Source: Parabacteroides sp. PH5-46
Lineage (GTDB): Bacteria > Bacteroidota > Bacteroidia > Bacteroidales > Tannerellaceae
DNA: 64,000 nucleotides
Reading direction: 5' to 3'
Assembly (NCBI RefSeq): GCF_029892785.1
Contig: NZ_JARXXA010000004.1
Coordinates: forward strand, 248,001-312,000
In this document: piece after piece, positions 1 to 8,284 of the stretch
Numbering within the stretch: position 1 is the first letter of the stretch
Layout: every line of letters begins with the position of its first letter
Made by a program: the position numbers and the translations under genes
Notes under the pieces: generated by a model
Databases searched by the model: none
Told to the model about the DNA's origin: nothing
The model's input: only the letters and a program-made list of their open reading frames with translations

Positions 1-297
1 GCCTATGGCCTGCACATGGGGTTAATCAACGTCATACGTCTTCGACGCAGACATGCCATCCATTCAGAATGGGTATGTTTATAAGAAAGCTGTTTCTATA
101 TACACAGAATATCCTTTTAGTTTATACACAAATAGCTGTCACACAGATGAAAATACACACCACTTTCACCGTCCCCCATCACTTACCAAGTGAGGGAAGA
201 GGAGAAGGCTTGTAAAAACCGGATGGATAGAGGGTTCTGCCCTCCTCCGGTTGTGATAAATGTTATATTAATTATAAACCATTGACTATTAAAACCG
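1..297. other. Upstream region without a firm gene
   Basis: No complete gene is visible. Frame 1 is open from base 1 to a TAA at 82-84 and could be the last 27 codons of a gene entering from the left, but this is too short to judge. A hairpin at 217-252 (7-bp arms AACCGGA/TCCGGTT with a nested GAGGG/CCCTC stem) lies 45 bases ahead of the first lipoprotein gene and has no T-run, so it is more likely a leader structure than a terminator. A degenerate palindrome near 171-197 (CACTT/AAGTG) resembles the cleaner palindromes found between the next genes. Confidence 0.4.
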
Positions 298-2286
298 ATG
301 AGAGAATGGAACGTTTTTCAACGTATTCTGCTGCTTAGCCTGATTTTTTTGATGCCGGGCTGTAGCAGTGATGAGACAGTGTTTTCTTCCCCTTCCGAAC
401 AGGGGGGCGAAGGAATAGTGACCTTTACACTCCCCTTTATTCAAAAGGGAGCAGTGTCCTATGCAACGATAGCCGAAGATAGCGAAAATGCGCTTTCCGA
501 CCTTAGTATTTATATGTTTAACAATGAATCCAAAAAGTTGGAGAAGGTGTTCCGTACGAGTAAGAGCGAAATTACGCTTGAAGGTTCGGGGGCAAACCAA
601 ACGGCCAAGATTAACGTAACGGGCAAAACGGGTACAAAAATCTTCTACTTTGTCGGCAACGGCGAAGGACGCTCTGATGAGCTGGCAAACCTCAACGTAG
701 GCGCCACCCTGGAATCGGACTTTATCGAGGCAATCACCGACAAACATGCCGATCCTCTGGCTACTCCGCTGCTGATGTCGGGCAAAACAACCATCACGGA
801 AGTAGCCACCCCCGGCAATGTACCCCTGGAGTTGGAAGTGAAACTCTTCCGCCGTGTGGTACGCTTGGATATCGACAACGACCCAAAAGAGTCCAACTTC
901 GATGTAAAGAAGATCCTGGTTTCCAATGCCAAGTTGCGCGGCTATGTGTTCGGCAGTGCTACAGCTAGCCCTGCAAAGACCATCGAGGAAGCCAACTATG
1001 ACCCTATCGAGATTTCGACTAAAACGCCGGGAACTCCCGAACGCCTGGATAGCGTCTTCTACCTCTACCCCACGACCATAGGGATCGGCACAGACAAAAC
1101 AAGGATCGCCCTGGAAGGTATCTTCAACGGTGAAACAAAGGTATACAACCTCAACATCGCCGACCTACAGATCATAGCCAACAAGCGCTACATCCTAAAA
1201 GTAAAGAAAATAGACCTGAACAAAATCGATGCAGCAATAACAGTAGTAGAGTGGGAAGAAGGAGGCGAACAGACAGCCAATCCCGAAACCGACCTGGTTA
1301 CCTTCTCAGTCATAGACCATAGCGCAGTACCTGGAATCGTAGACAAAGGCGACGACACCTACGACCTGACAGGTGTAACCGCCGCAGGCAAACTGACCTT
1401 CAAAACAACTTCTTTCAACGCAAAAGGCACGAAAGCAGAAGTAAAATACAACTACGGAAGCGAAGACACCTACAGCGATTTGAAGATAAACACTCCAACT
1501 CCTGCCTTAACCTACAGCAGCGCCTCCTACGTTCAGGAATACGAAATAGATATTCCCCAAATATCAGACACCAAGAAACCTTTGGAAATGGAGATTACCC
1601 TTCGCAACCAAGCCAACTTGGATCAAAAGAAAGTTATCACGCTGTATATAAGCCGTTATGGAGATACTAAGTTATATCCGGTAACCGTAGGCGGTATCAA
1701 CTGGGCTCCTGTGAATGTTGGGGTAAGTGGTCCGGATGCTAAAGTTACCGATCATGGTCTTTATTATCAGTGGGGAAGAACCTATATCGGCTTTACCTAC
1801 GAATCGGGAATCAATCCAACTGACGTAGTTGCTGGTCCGATGGAGGCTGAGGAAGCTAAGTCAGGCAATGGCATGAATAAGTTTATTGCAGCACCCAATG
1901 CTCCTCAGGATTGGTTAATGCCAGGACAATTAACATCCTGGACTGATCAGCTTTGTCCTCAAGGTTGGCGAATTCCTACCCAGGATGAATTTAAAGAGAT
2001 TTCGAATCTATATATAACGAACTATGCTAACAGCAGTAGGCTGTCATTTAGAAACGCTCGGCTGGAAGTAATAGGTGATAACGGTACAGATATCCTCTAT
2101 ATGCCTGCTGCTGGGCTTCGACACTACAATTCTGGTACATCAGGGCGTCGGGGTACGCACGGCTACTATTGGTCGTCGGATGTGTATAGTGAACAAGCTG
2201 CCAACCTGAGCTTCACTTCGTCAAGCTTTGTTGTGGGCGCGGGCGGACGTTCAAGCTGCTTCTCCGTGCGCTGCGTACAAGAATAG
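298..2286 (+). CDS. Fimbrillin-like surface lipoprotein with C-terminal FISUMP domain (copy 1)
   Basis: A 662-aa lipoprotein. The signal peptide ends in a lipobox with Cys22, followed by SSDE, an acidic pattern typical of Bacteroidales lipoproteins sent to the cell surface. Residues about 40-320 have the features of fimbrillin/Mfa-like proteins (IYMF, a VTGKTGTKIFYFVGNG block, FYLYPTT, NKRYILKVKKI). An Ig-like stretch follows. From about 455 to the end there is a FISUMP (Fibrobacter major paralogous) domain with CPQGWRIPT, YYWSSD and SVRCVQE. This architecture suits a pilus tip or surface adhesin. It heads three tandem paralogs and its N-terminal half is the most divergent of the three. The role as adhesin is inferred. 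The C-terminal fold family is also used by DGR variable proteins, but no reverse transcriptase is present here. Confidence 0.8.
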   Translation: MREWNVFQRILLLSLIFLMPGCSSDETVFSSPSEQGGEGIVTFTLPFIQKGAVSYATIAEDSENALSDLSIYMFNNESKKLEKVFRTSKSEITLEGSGANQTAKINVTGKTGTKIFYFVGNGEGRSDELANLNVGATLESDFIEAITDKHADPLATPLLMSGKTTITEVATPGNVPLELEVKLFRRVVRLDIDNDPKESNFDVKKILVSNAKLRGYVFGSATASPAKTIEEANYDPIEISTKTPGTPERLDSVFYLYPTTIGIGTDKTRIALEGIFNGETKVYNLNIADLQIIANKRYILKVKKIDLNKIDAAITVVEWEEGGEQTANPETDLVTFSVIDHSAVPGIVDKGDDTYDLTGVTAAGKLTFKTTSFNAKGTKAEVKYNYGSEDTYSDLKINTPTPALTYSSASYVQEYEIDIPQISDTKKPLEMEITLRNQANLDQKKVITLYISRYGDTKLYPVTVGGINWAPVNVGVSGPDAKVTDHGLYYQWGRTYIGFTYESGINPTDVVAGPMEAEEAKSGNGMNKFIAAPNAPQDWLMPGQLTSWTDQLCPQGWRIPTQDEFKEISNLYITNYANSSRLSFRNARLEVIGDNGTDILYMPAAGLRHYNSGTSGRRGTHGYYWSSDVYSEQAANLSFTSSSFVVGAGGRSSCFSVRCVQE

Positions 2287-2542
2287 AGCAGCCAGCGGCT
2301 GCCCAGCTTTGTAGCCAGTAGCCTCAGGCTACTGGGCTGGTACGGGATAGGCACACAAATATTGCCTTCGTAGATGGCAAACGATACACAAACAATGTTT
2401 GTTACCTACGGCAACAAAACGCCTACACCATACCTAAATACAGTGACCTGGGGTCACTGCCTACAAAGGTGAGCAATCGAATGATTGCAAAATCTCCCCT
2501 CTCGAGAGGGGAAATGGAAAACATTAAAACAACAAAAGAATA
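2287..2542 (+). repeat. Hairpin-rich spacer between lipoprotein copies 1 and 2
   Basis: No gene is visible, but five inverted repeats lie in a row: 2288-2302 (GCAGCC/GGCTGC, loop AGC), 2315-2335 (9-bp arms CCAGTAGCC/GGCTACTGG, loop TCA), 2441-2459 (CAGTGACC/GGTCACTG, loop TGG), 2473-2488 (GCAATC/GATTGC, loop GAAT) and 2495-2512 (perfect 18-bp palindrome TCCCCTCTCGAGAGGGGA). None is followed by a clear T-run. The last two recur after copy 2. Confidence 0.7.
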
Positions 2543-4555
2543 ATGAAAACAAAACATACAAAACTAACAATATTATTAGCTGCTCTGGTGCTGATGTTGG
2601 TGCCTTCCTGCAGCCAGGAGGAATTCTCTAATCCCCCCATTAAGGGAGAGGGAGGTGGCTCTATCACCTTCCGGCTTCAGGGAAAAAGACAGCCGGTAAG
2701 CTATGCAACAATAGCTACGCAGCAAGAGAATGTAGTAGACTCGCTGGAGATCTATATGTTTAGCGACCGCTCGGCTGAAAGCAAGCCGAACTTATTGCAG
2801 AAGGTATTCCGCTTAGGAAGTACGGATCTGAACCAAACGAATGCAGACCTGGAGACTACCATAGATGTAACCGGACGTATGGGTAAACATATCTTTTACT
2901 TCGTAGCCAATGGCAAGGATAATGCTTCGTCTTTGGCAAACATCAATGTAGGGGCTACTACGGAAGAGGCCTTCCGCGAACGGATGACGGACATACAGAC
3001 AAACCTTATCAAGTCGCCATTATTGATGACAACCCGTCAGGAGATCGTGGATATCGAAACCCCCACGGATGAAGAAAAAAAGGTGAAACTCTACCGCCGC
3101 GTAGCTCGTTTTGATGTAGAAAATGATGCTTCCGATACCAACTTTACCATTGACAATATATTGGTAGAGAACGTAAAACAGCAAGGCTATGCCTTCGGCG
3201 ACGCTACAGGCACTCCCGCCCAAACCTTCGCCACCGGAAAGCTCCCGATGATCAAAAACAATGATCCGTCAGACTTCAATATCGGTACCCCGGTAGCCAG
3301 TGCATTCTACCTCTACCCAACCAAATTAGAAGACGGGCAGACTGTAATCTCCTTTGAAGGTGAGTTTATGGGCGAACGCCGCATCTACAGCCTGAAAGGC
3401 GGTACAGAGATAGAAGCCAACAAACGCTATATATTAAAAATAAAGAAGATAGCTCCGAACACTCCCTCCCTGATCATAGAAAGAGAGGATTGGGGCGATG
3501 ACGGTGGCGAGTACGAAGTAGAACCCAAAACGGATGATATGGAAATAGGAGCCCTCTCCCTGACACCCAACACCGGTATCCAGGTAACAGGCAAAACTTA
3601 CGACATCACCGATGCTACAAGCGCCGGAGTAGTTACCATCCCGGTAACAAGCTATACGAAATCCGGCACCCGCATGGAAGTTACTTATTTACATGGTACA
3701 GGCAACAGCGATACGAAAGTAACGTTCAACAATTCCGAAGCCGTCCTGACCTACGCTGCCGGATACTTCCAGGAATACAAAATAAACATCCCCAAGCCAG
3801 GCAAAACCCCTATGCACGCAAGGGTAGAAATCATCAACAACTCCCGCCCGGAAATACGTGATACCATCTATGTTAAGAGTGTTCCCAACTACGATACAAC
3901 ACAAGAGAAACCCGTCCTTTTCGGTGGTATCTATTGGGCTCCGGTGAATGTGGGAGCTACGGAAATAGGTACGACTACGGATGTAAAGCATCATGGATTG
4001 CTTTTTCAGTGGGGGCGTAATATAGGCTTTGTATATAATGGCGAAAAGGGCACTACTCCGGACGTGTATCCTATAATGGGTGCTGTAAGTTGGGAAGTAG
4101 CTATGGAAGGTGATGCCAAAGGGCTATTTATTAAAAGTAATAGTGCTTCAGGAAACGACTGGTTGTTTCCTCAGGATGACAGTTTATGGAGTGGCGACAA
4201 ACAACGAGGTCCTTGTCCGGAGGGCTGGCGTGTACCGACAAAGACGGAGCTTGAGCTTATTAAAACGGCCTACGGAACGAGCTATACGGCCAATGGTGGC
4301 ACGGTAATCTGGAAGGCGGAGGAGAAGCGCATTGAGGTCAAAGGCGACAATCTGGAGAAGGTACTGTACTTCCCTGCTGTCGGAGATCGAAGTCACGGTT
4401 CCGGTAATTCCACTAATCAAGGCATGCACGGCTACTATTGGTCTTCAGACCCATTTGGTCTGAGCTTGAAAATTCTGAACTTTAGTGCATCTACCCTACT
4501 CATAGGTAACAGTGGTCGTGCGGTCGGTCGTTCTGTTCGCTGCGTACAAGAATAG
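2543..4555 (+). CDS. Fimbrillin-like surface lipoprotein with C-terminal FISUMP domain (copy 2)
   Basis: A 670-aa paralog of the previous gene. The lipobox Cys is residue 23, followed by SQEE, a surface-export-like acidic signal. The N-terminal fimbrillin-like region (about 40-320) is nearly identical to copy 3, including the MFSDRSAES and HIFYFVANGKDN blocks. The middle domain and FISUMP domain (about 457-670, with CPEGWRVPT, GYYWSSDP and RSVRCVQE) diverge strongly. The linker after the lipobox (about residues 28-37, PPIKGEGGG) is encoded by a CCCCCC...GGG palindrome-like sequence. The arrangement suggests a recent duplication with the ligand-binding end diverging or being exchanged. Exact function is unknown. 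Confidence 0.8.
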   Translation: MKTKHTKLTILLAALVLMLVPSCSQEEFSNPPIKGEGGGSITFRLQGKRQPVSYATIATQQENVVDSLEIYMFSDRSAESKPNLLQKVFRLGSTDLNQTNADLETTIDVTGRMGKHIFYFVANGKDNASSLANINVGATTEEAFRERMTDIQTNLIKSPLLMTTRQEIVDIETPTDEEKKVKLYRRVARFDVENDASDTNFTIDNILVENVKQQGYAFGDATGTPAQTFATGKLPMIKNNDPSDFNIGTPVASAFYLYPTKLEDGQTVISFEGEFMGERRIYSLKGGTEIEANKRYILKIKKIAPNTPSLIIEREDWGDDGGEYEVEPKTDDMEIGALSLTPNTGIQVTGKTYDITDATSAGVVTIPVTSYTKSGTRMEVTYLHGTGNSDTKVTFNNSEAVLTYAAGYFQEYKINIPKPGKTPMHARVEIINNSRPEIRDTIYVKSVPNYDTTQEKPVLFGGIYWAPVNVGATEIGTTTDVKHHGLLFQWGRNIGFVYNGEKGTTPDVYPIMGAVSWEVAMEGDAKGLFIKSNSASGNDWLFPQDDSLWSGDKQRGPCPEGWRVPTKTELELIKTAYGTSYTANGGTVIWKAEEKRIEVKGDNLEKVLYFPAVGDRSHGSGNSTNQGMHGYYWSSDPFGLSLKILNFSASTLLIGNSGRAVGRSVRCVQE

Positions 4556-4562
4556 ACAGAGG

Positions 4563-4609
4563 TTTTGCAATCGAATGATTGCAAAATCTCCCCTCTCAAG
4601 AGGGGAAAT
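4563..4609 (+). repeat. Paired palindromes repeated from the previous spacer
   Basis: Two adjacent inverted repeats sit just after copy 2: 4563-4586 (10-bp arms TTTTGCAATC/GATTGCAAAA, loop GAAT) and 4589-4606 (TCCCCTCT/AGAGGGGA, loop CA). The stretch 4567-4609 matches 2473-2515 almost base for base, so this is a repeated intergenic element that precedes both copies 2 and 3. It could act as a transcript-stabilising or attenuating stem, or be a REP-like repeat. Confidence 0.7.
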
Positions 4610-4636
4610 AAGGAACAATAAACGCATAAAAAAAAG

Positions 4637-6619
4637 ATGAAAACAAAACATACAAAACTAACAATATTATTAGCTGCTCTGGTGCTGATGTTGGCATCCT
4701 CTTGCAATCAGGAAGAATTCTCTAATCCCCCCATTAAGGGGGAGAGGGGTGGCTCTATCACCTTCCGTCTTCAGGGAAAAAGACAACCGGTAAGCTATGC
4801 AACAATAGCTACGCAGCAAGAGAATGTGGTAGACTCGCTGGAGATCTATATGTTTAGCGACCGCTCGGCAGAAAGCCAGCCCAACTTGCTTCAAAAAGTA
4901 TTTCGCGTAGGTAGTACGGATCTGAACCAAACGAATGCAGACCTGGAGACTACCATAGATGTAACCGGGCGTACGGGTAAACATATCTTTTACTTCGTAG
5001 CCAATGGCAAGGACAATGCTTCGTCTTTGGCAAACATCAATGTAGGGGCTACTACGGAAGAGGACTTCCGCGAGCGGCTGACGGACATACAAGCAGACCT
5101 TATCAAGTCGCCACTACTGATGACAACTCGCCAGGAAATTGTGGATATTGAAACCCCTACAGCGGATGAGAAAAAGGTAAAACTCTACCGCCGCGTGGCT
5201 CGTTTTGATGTGGAAAACGACGCTTCCGATACCAATTTTACCATCGGCAACATATTGGTAGAGAACGTAAAGCAGCAAGGCTATGCCTTCGGAGATGCCA
5301 CAGGCACTCCCGCCCAAAACCTTGCCACCGGAAAACATCCAATGATCGAGAACAACGACCCGGCAGACTTCAACACCGGTACCCCGGTAGCCAGTGCCTT
5401 CTACCTCTACCCCACCAAATTGGCAGACGGGCAAACCGTAATTTCCTTTGAGGGTGAGTTTATGGGCGAACGCCGCATCTACAGCCTGAAAAGCGGCACA
5501 GAGATAGAAGCCAACAAGCGCTATATATTGAGGGTGAAGAAAGTAGCCCCGAACACCCCTTCCTTGACCATAGCAAGAGCGGACTGGGAGGATGCCGGCG
5601 GCACCTACGAAGCTGAAGCCGAAGAAGATGATATGGAAATAGGTACTTTTGAGCTGACACCCAACACTGGTATCAAAGTAACAGGCAAAACCTACGACAT
5701 TACCGATGCCACAGCCAACGCCACTCTCACCATCCCCGTAAAGACCTACAACAAGTCAGGTACCCGTGCGGATGTAACATACATAGCATGTGGCGAATCC
5801 GACCTCCCTGGCTTCAAAGTAGAAAGTACAACACCTATTCTGACCTACAGCGCAGGCTACGAGCAGACACATACCATCACAATCCCAAAAGTAAAAAAAG
5901 GGGATATAAATATACAGGTGGAAATCGTGAATGAAAGCACTCCTGAGCAACGGGATACGATCCATATCGTTGGCGACCATTATTTTCCCAACACAAGGCT
6001 CAAACCAGTCGTCTTTGGAGGTGTTACCTGGGCTCCTGTGAATGTGGGTGCCACGGAGATTGGTAATAGTGCAGAACTGAAGCATACCGGCTACTACTAC
6101 CAGTGGGGACGTAACAAGGGCTTCGTCTATGGTGCATCAGGCGATACCCAGCCAGGCCCTGTCACCTATGATCAGGGCACAACGGGTATCTATAAGGACA
6201 AGTTCATTTTAAATGCCAACACAGCACCATTCGACTGGTTAAGCCAGCAGAACCACGATCTCTGGCGCGGAGCAAACGCCCAGGGTCCTTGTCCGGAAGG
6301 TTGGCGCGTGCCTACAAAGGATGAGTTTGAACTTATCAAAACAGCTTACGGCAATGCCTATAACAGTACAGTGTCCTTTACAGACAACTACCTGAAGATC
6401 AAAGGTGAGGATCCGGGAGAAATACTGTATATTCCTGCAGCAGGCCGCCGCCGCCGTGATACTGGTAATTCCGAGGATAACAAAACGCTTGGCTCCTATT
6501 GGTCGTCTGAACCTGGTGATGAGGTGTACGCCACGAGATTACACTTCGGAACGTCGGATCTGCAAATAGATGCCGTCAGTCGTTCGAGTGGGCATTCTAT
6601 TCGCTGTGTACAAGATTAA
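4637..6619 (+). CDS. Fimbrillin-like surface lipoprotein with C-terminal FISUMP domain (copy 3)
   Basis: A 660-aa lipoprotein with lipobox Cys23 followed by NQEE. Its first about 310 residues are almost the same as copy 2. The region after the KTYDITDAT block, and the FISUMP domain (about 458-660, with CPEGWRVPTKDEF, GSYWSSEP and HSIRCVQD), differ much more. Copies 2 and 3 start with the same 5' coding sequence and the same palindromic leader, which shows duplication of a whole leader-plus-gene unit. Probably displayed on the outer surface, as an adhesin or pilus tip-like protein; this role is inferred from architecture. Confidence 0.8.
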   Translation: MKTKHTKLTILLAALVLMLASSCNQEEFSNPPIKGERGGSITFRLQGKRQPVSYATIATQQENVVDSLEIYMFSDRSAESQPNLLQKVFRVGSTDLNQTNADLETTIDVTGRTGKHIFYFVANGKDNASSLANINVGATTEEDFRERLTDIQADLIKSPLLMTTRQEIVDIETPTADEKKVKLYRRVARFDVENDASDTNFTIGNILVENVKQQGYAFGDATGTPAQNLATGKHPMIENNDPADFNTGTPVASAFYLYPTKLADGQTVISFEGEFMGERRIYSLKSGTEIEANKRYILRVKKVAPNTPSLTIARADWEDAGGTYEAEAEEDDMEIGTFELTPNTGIKVTGKTYDITDATANATLTIPVKTYNKSGTRADVTYIACGESDLPGFKVESTTPILTYSAGYEQTHTITIPKVKKGDINIQVEIVNESTPEQRDTIHIVGDHYFPNTRLKPVVFGGVTWAPVNVGATEIGNSAELKHTGYYYQWGRNKGFVYGASGDTQPGPVTYDQGTTGIYKDKFILNANTAPFDWLSQQNHDLWRGANAQGPCPEGWRVPTKDEFELIKTAYGNAYNSTVSFTDNYLKIKGEDPGEILYIPAAGRRRRDTGNSEDNKTLGSYWSSEPGDEVYATRLHFGTSDLQIDAVSRSSGHSIRCVQD

Positions 6620-6706
6620 ATGTTTTTTCATACATAATAATGTTTTTGGTTAATTAGAGTCGTGTGGACAGGGATGTTAGCACGGCTCGCAATAATAATT
6701 CAATAA

Positions 6707-6775
6707 TTGAATGACTGGATAACTGAAAGTTGAATGACTGAATAACTCAGTAACTCAATGATTCAGTTATTCAGT
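6707..6775. repeat. Direct and inverted repeats in spacer
   Basis: An 18-base sequence (TTGAATGACTGGATAACT) at 6707-6724 recurs at 6730-6747 with one mismatch (period 23). The second copy also pairs with 6765-6775 through 11-bp arms ACTGAATAACT/AGTTATTCAGT. The rest of 6620-6812 shows no gene. Confidence 0.6.
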
Positions 6776-6812
6776 TTCTCAGTAATTAATCTCTAAAATA
6801 CGAAAGAAAAAA

Positions 6813-7289
6813 ATGGAAGATTTACGTAAGCTGCTGGGGAGGCATCCTTCAGTACGTCGCTTTAATGCATTATTGGCCAACTGTACGGCCGAAGAGAAAC
6901 AAGTACACTATCACCGGATTTATCGTTTGGCGCTGAGCAAATGGAGCTCCTGTTCCAAGCGTTACCAGGAGTTCTTCAGAAACTTTATCAAACATGACTG
7001 GCAGAGCTGCCTGAACTATATCCACAAGGAAACCGTCTTGGGGGTTCTGGGCTATTCATTAGACAATCCCATCATGTTTGAGAAAATGTGCAACCTGGTC
7101 GAGCGCAAGTCCAAAAACCATCCGGTCTCCTACAACCACCTCGCCTTCTCTCTGTTACTAAGCTTCAACCTCAACCTAAAAAACAAGCGCAAACGCAACA
7201 TAAGCGTATTAGGCGACCAAATCCGCACCACCTCCTTCTACCCCGAAGAACTCAAACTCCTCCTAGGCTACGCCCATATCCTTAATTGA
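6813..7289 (+). CDS. Conserved-looking hypothetical basic protein
   Basis: A 158-aa soluble protein, rich in Lys/Arg/His and predicted mostly helical, with no signal peptide or membrane segment. I do not recognise a family. Cysteines at about 24, 47 and 66 are scattered and form no zinc motif. The ATG at 6813 follows an A-rich stretch (GAAAGAAAAAA) typical of Bacteroidetes starts. It stands alone on the plus strand after the lipoprotein cluster, with a terminator 118 bases downstream. I considered a DGR accessory protein (Avd) because of size and charge, but could not support it. Confidence 0.6.
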   Translation: MEDLRKLLGRHPSVRRFNALLANCTAEEKQVHYHRIYRLALSKWSSCSKRYQEFFRNFIKHDWQSCLNYIHKETVLGVLGYSLDNPIMFEKMCNLVERKSKNHPVSYNHLAFSLLLSFNLNLKNKRKRNISVLGDQIRTTSFYPEELKLLLGYAHILN

Positions 7290-7425
7290 TTTTCCTCCCT
7301 TCACACACATTAAATACAGGGGTTTGCACCGCCTGCCTATTGACATTCCGGTACTACGTACCACTACACCCCGAGCTACGCTGCGCTTGCAAGGGCTTAT
7401 ACAAATCAAAGTCCTTCCGGACTTT
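7290..7425 (+). terminator. Spacer with intrinsic terminator at 7408-7435
   Basis: Arms AAAGTCC/GGACTTT (7408-7425, loop TTCC) are followed by TTATTTTTT, a good Rho-independent terminator for the upstream plus-strand gene. The convergent toxin gene ends at its edge. The preceding 7300-7400 stretch has the look of a Bacteroidales intergenic repeat (GGTAC/GTACC hairpin, GC-rich run), but no second copy is present in this window. Confidence 0.65.
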
Positions 7426-7728
7426 TTATTTTTTGATTAGTGTTCCGTGGATCATGCGATGGACTAAAACGATATGATTGTGGATTGTGTATATGATTGT
7501 GAAGTTTTTATAGTTGATGTGGCGAGCATTTTTTCCATAAATAAGTACTTCTTTATAAGAGGATATGGCATAGGCATCGGCTGTTGTTTCCAGTTCTGTT
7601 ATTTTAGTATATATTCCTCGCAAAAACCGTTTTGCAGTAAGAGGAGCATATAATTTGGTTTTGATATAAGTAGTAATATTTCGGATGTCTTTATTTGCTT
7701 GGGGCGTAAATTTAATCACGTATTTCAT
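7426..7728 (-). CDS. RelE/ParE-family toxin
   Basis: A 100-aa basic protein with the RelE/ParE layout: an N-terminal strand (YVIKFTPQANKDI), two helices ending near residue 52, and the C-terminal sheet (INYKNFTIIYTI..IVLVHRMIHG). Such toxins block gyrase (ParE) or cut mRNA on the ribosome (RelE); the sequence alone does not decide between these. The antitoxin-like gene lies 44 bases upstream on the same strand, antitoxin first, the usual order for this class. Confidence 0.8.
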   Translation of the reverse strand: MKYVIKFTPQANKDIRNITTYIKTKLYAPLTAKRFLRGIYTKITELETTADAYAISSYKEVLIYGKNARHINYKNFTIIYTIHNHIVLVHRMIHGTLIKK

Positions 7729-7772
7729 AGAAAAAGAATTGGTTTTGGCATAAATAATTTTATAATCTTATT

Positions 7773-7985
7773 CTATAATTGAACTTTAAGACCTAGATCT
7801 TCCAATATCGCATCTTCAAAATTCTTCTTAAATTCATCCAATGAAATAAGATCTTCTTCTGGTACTGGTAAAGGGGTTTTATCCCTTTCATCGCTTACAA
7901 TATGCGCCACGCGGGGATGTTTCTCTATTTCTTTCAATAGCTTTCGCCCTATTCTTGATTTATTGTCGATAATTACAGTTGTCAT
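7773..7985 (-). CDS. Putative antitoxin of the ParE/RelE-type pair
   Basis: A 70-aa acidic protein directly upstream of the toxin gene. The N-terminus (MTTVIIDNKSRIGRKLLKEI) looks like a short strand plus helix, and the acidic C-terminus (PVPEEDLISLDEFKKNFEDAI) would wrap the toxin. This is common in Bacteroidales ParE partners. The assignment rests on size, charge, gene order and the toxin next door, not on a recognised DNA-binding domain. Confidence 0.7.
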   Translation of the reverse strand: MTTVIIDNKSRIGRKLLKEIEKHPRVAHIVSDERDKTPLPVPEEDLISLDEFKKNFEDAILEDLGLKVQL

Positions 7986-8111
7986 ACAAACTACATCTTA
8001 TAGTACATTACAAATATACAAAATTAGTGTGTAATTGGATAGGGGGAAAGTGAATAAATCATAAAAGAAAATATGACTTCTTTGTGTTTATGGGCTTTCT
8101 GAGTTTTGTTG

Positions 8112-8211
8112 AAACTGCTGCGATAGCGCACGCTTTTGTGTGCCATTCTTTTTTAGTTTCCCCTTTTCAATTGATAATTGCGCGCTAAAGCGTGCGCTAT
8201 TGCGGCAGTTT
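8112..8211. repeat. Long inverted repeat upstream of the HU gene
   Basis: Arms of 23 bases at 8112-8134 and 8189-8211 match at 21 positions. As RNA both exceptions become G-U pairs, so the stem is fully paired, with a 54-base loop. It ends 19 bases before the HU promoter -7 box. The other bases of 7986-8284 hold no gene. It may be a terminator-like barrier, a regulatory RNA fold or a small mobile repeat. Confidence 0.6.
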
Positions 8212-8229
8212 TAACTTTTGCGCTAGCTG

Positions 8230-8237
8230 TAGCTTTG
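8230..8237 (+). promoter_or_regulatory. Promoter -7 box for the HU gene
   Basis: TAGCTTTG is an exact match to the Bacteroidetes TAnnTTTG box, 48 bases before the HU start codon. A T-rich -33 region (TTTTAAC) lies about 21 bases upstream. Confidence 0.45.
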
Positions 8238-8284
8238 CACTGTGTTTCAATAGTGGAGCACATAATTTTTAATCATTTATTTAT

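Noticed and set aside
289-747. Minus-strand frame opposite the first lipoprotein, and similar frames opposite other genes
   Set aside because: They mirror strongly coding plus-strand genes and show no domain; they are shadows of the real genes.
6813-7289. DGR accessory protein Avd
   Set aside because: Size and basic charge fit loosely, but no motif or reverse-transcriptase neighbour supports it.
7286-7477. Plus-strand frame across the terminator after the hypothetical protein
   Set aside because: It runs through the intrinsic terminator and into the toxin gene on the other strand, with no coding features.
1-8000. A diversity-generating retroelement within the window
   Set aside because: No reverse transcriptase frame and no template repeat resembling the FISUMP gene ends was found; only a remote DGR remains possible.
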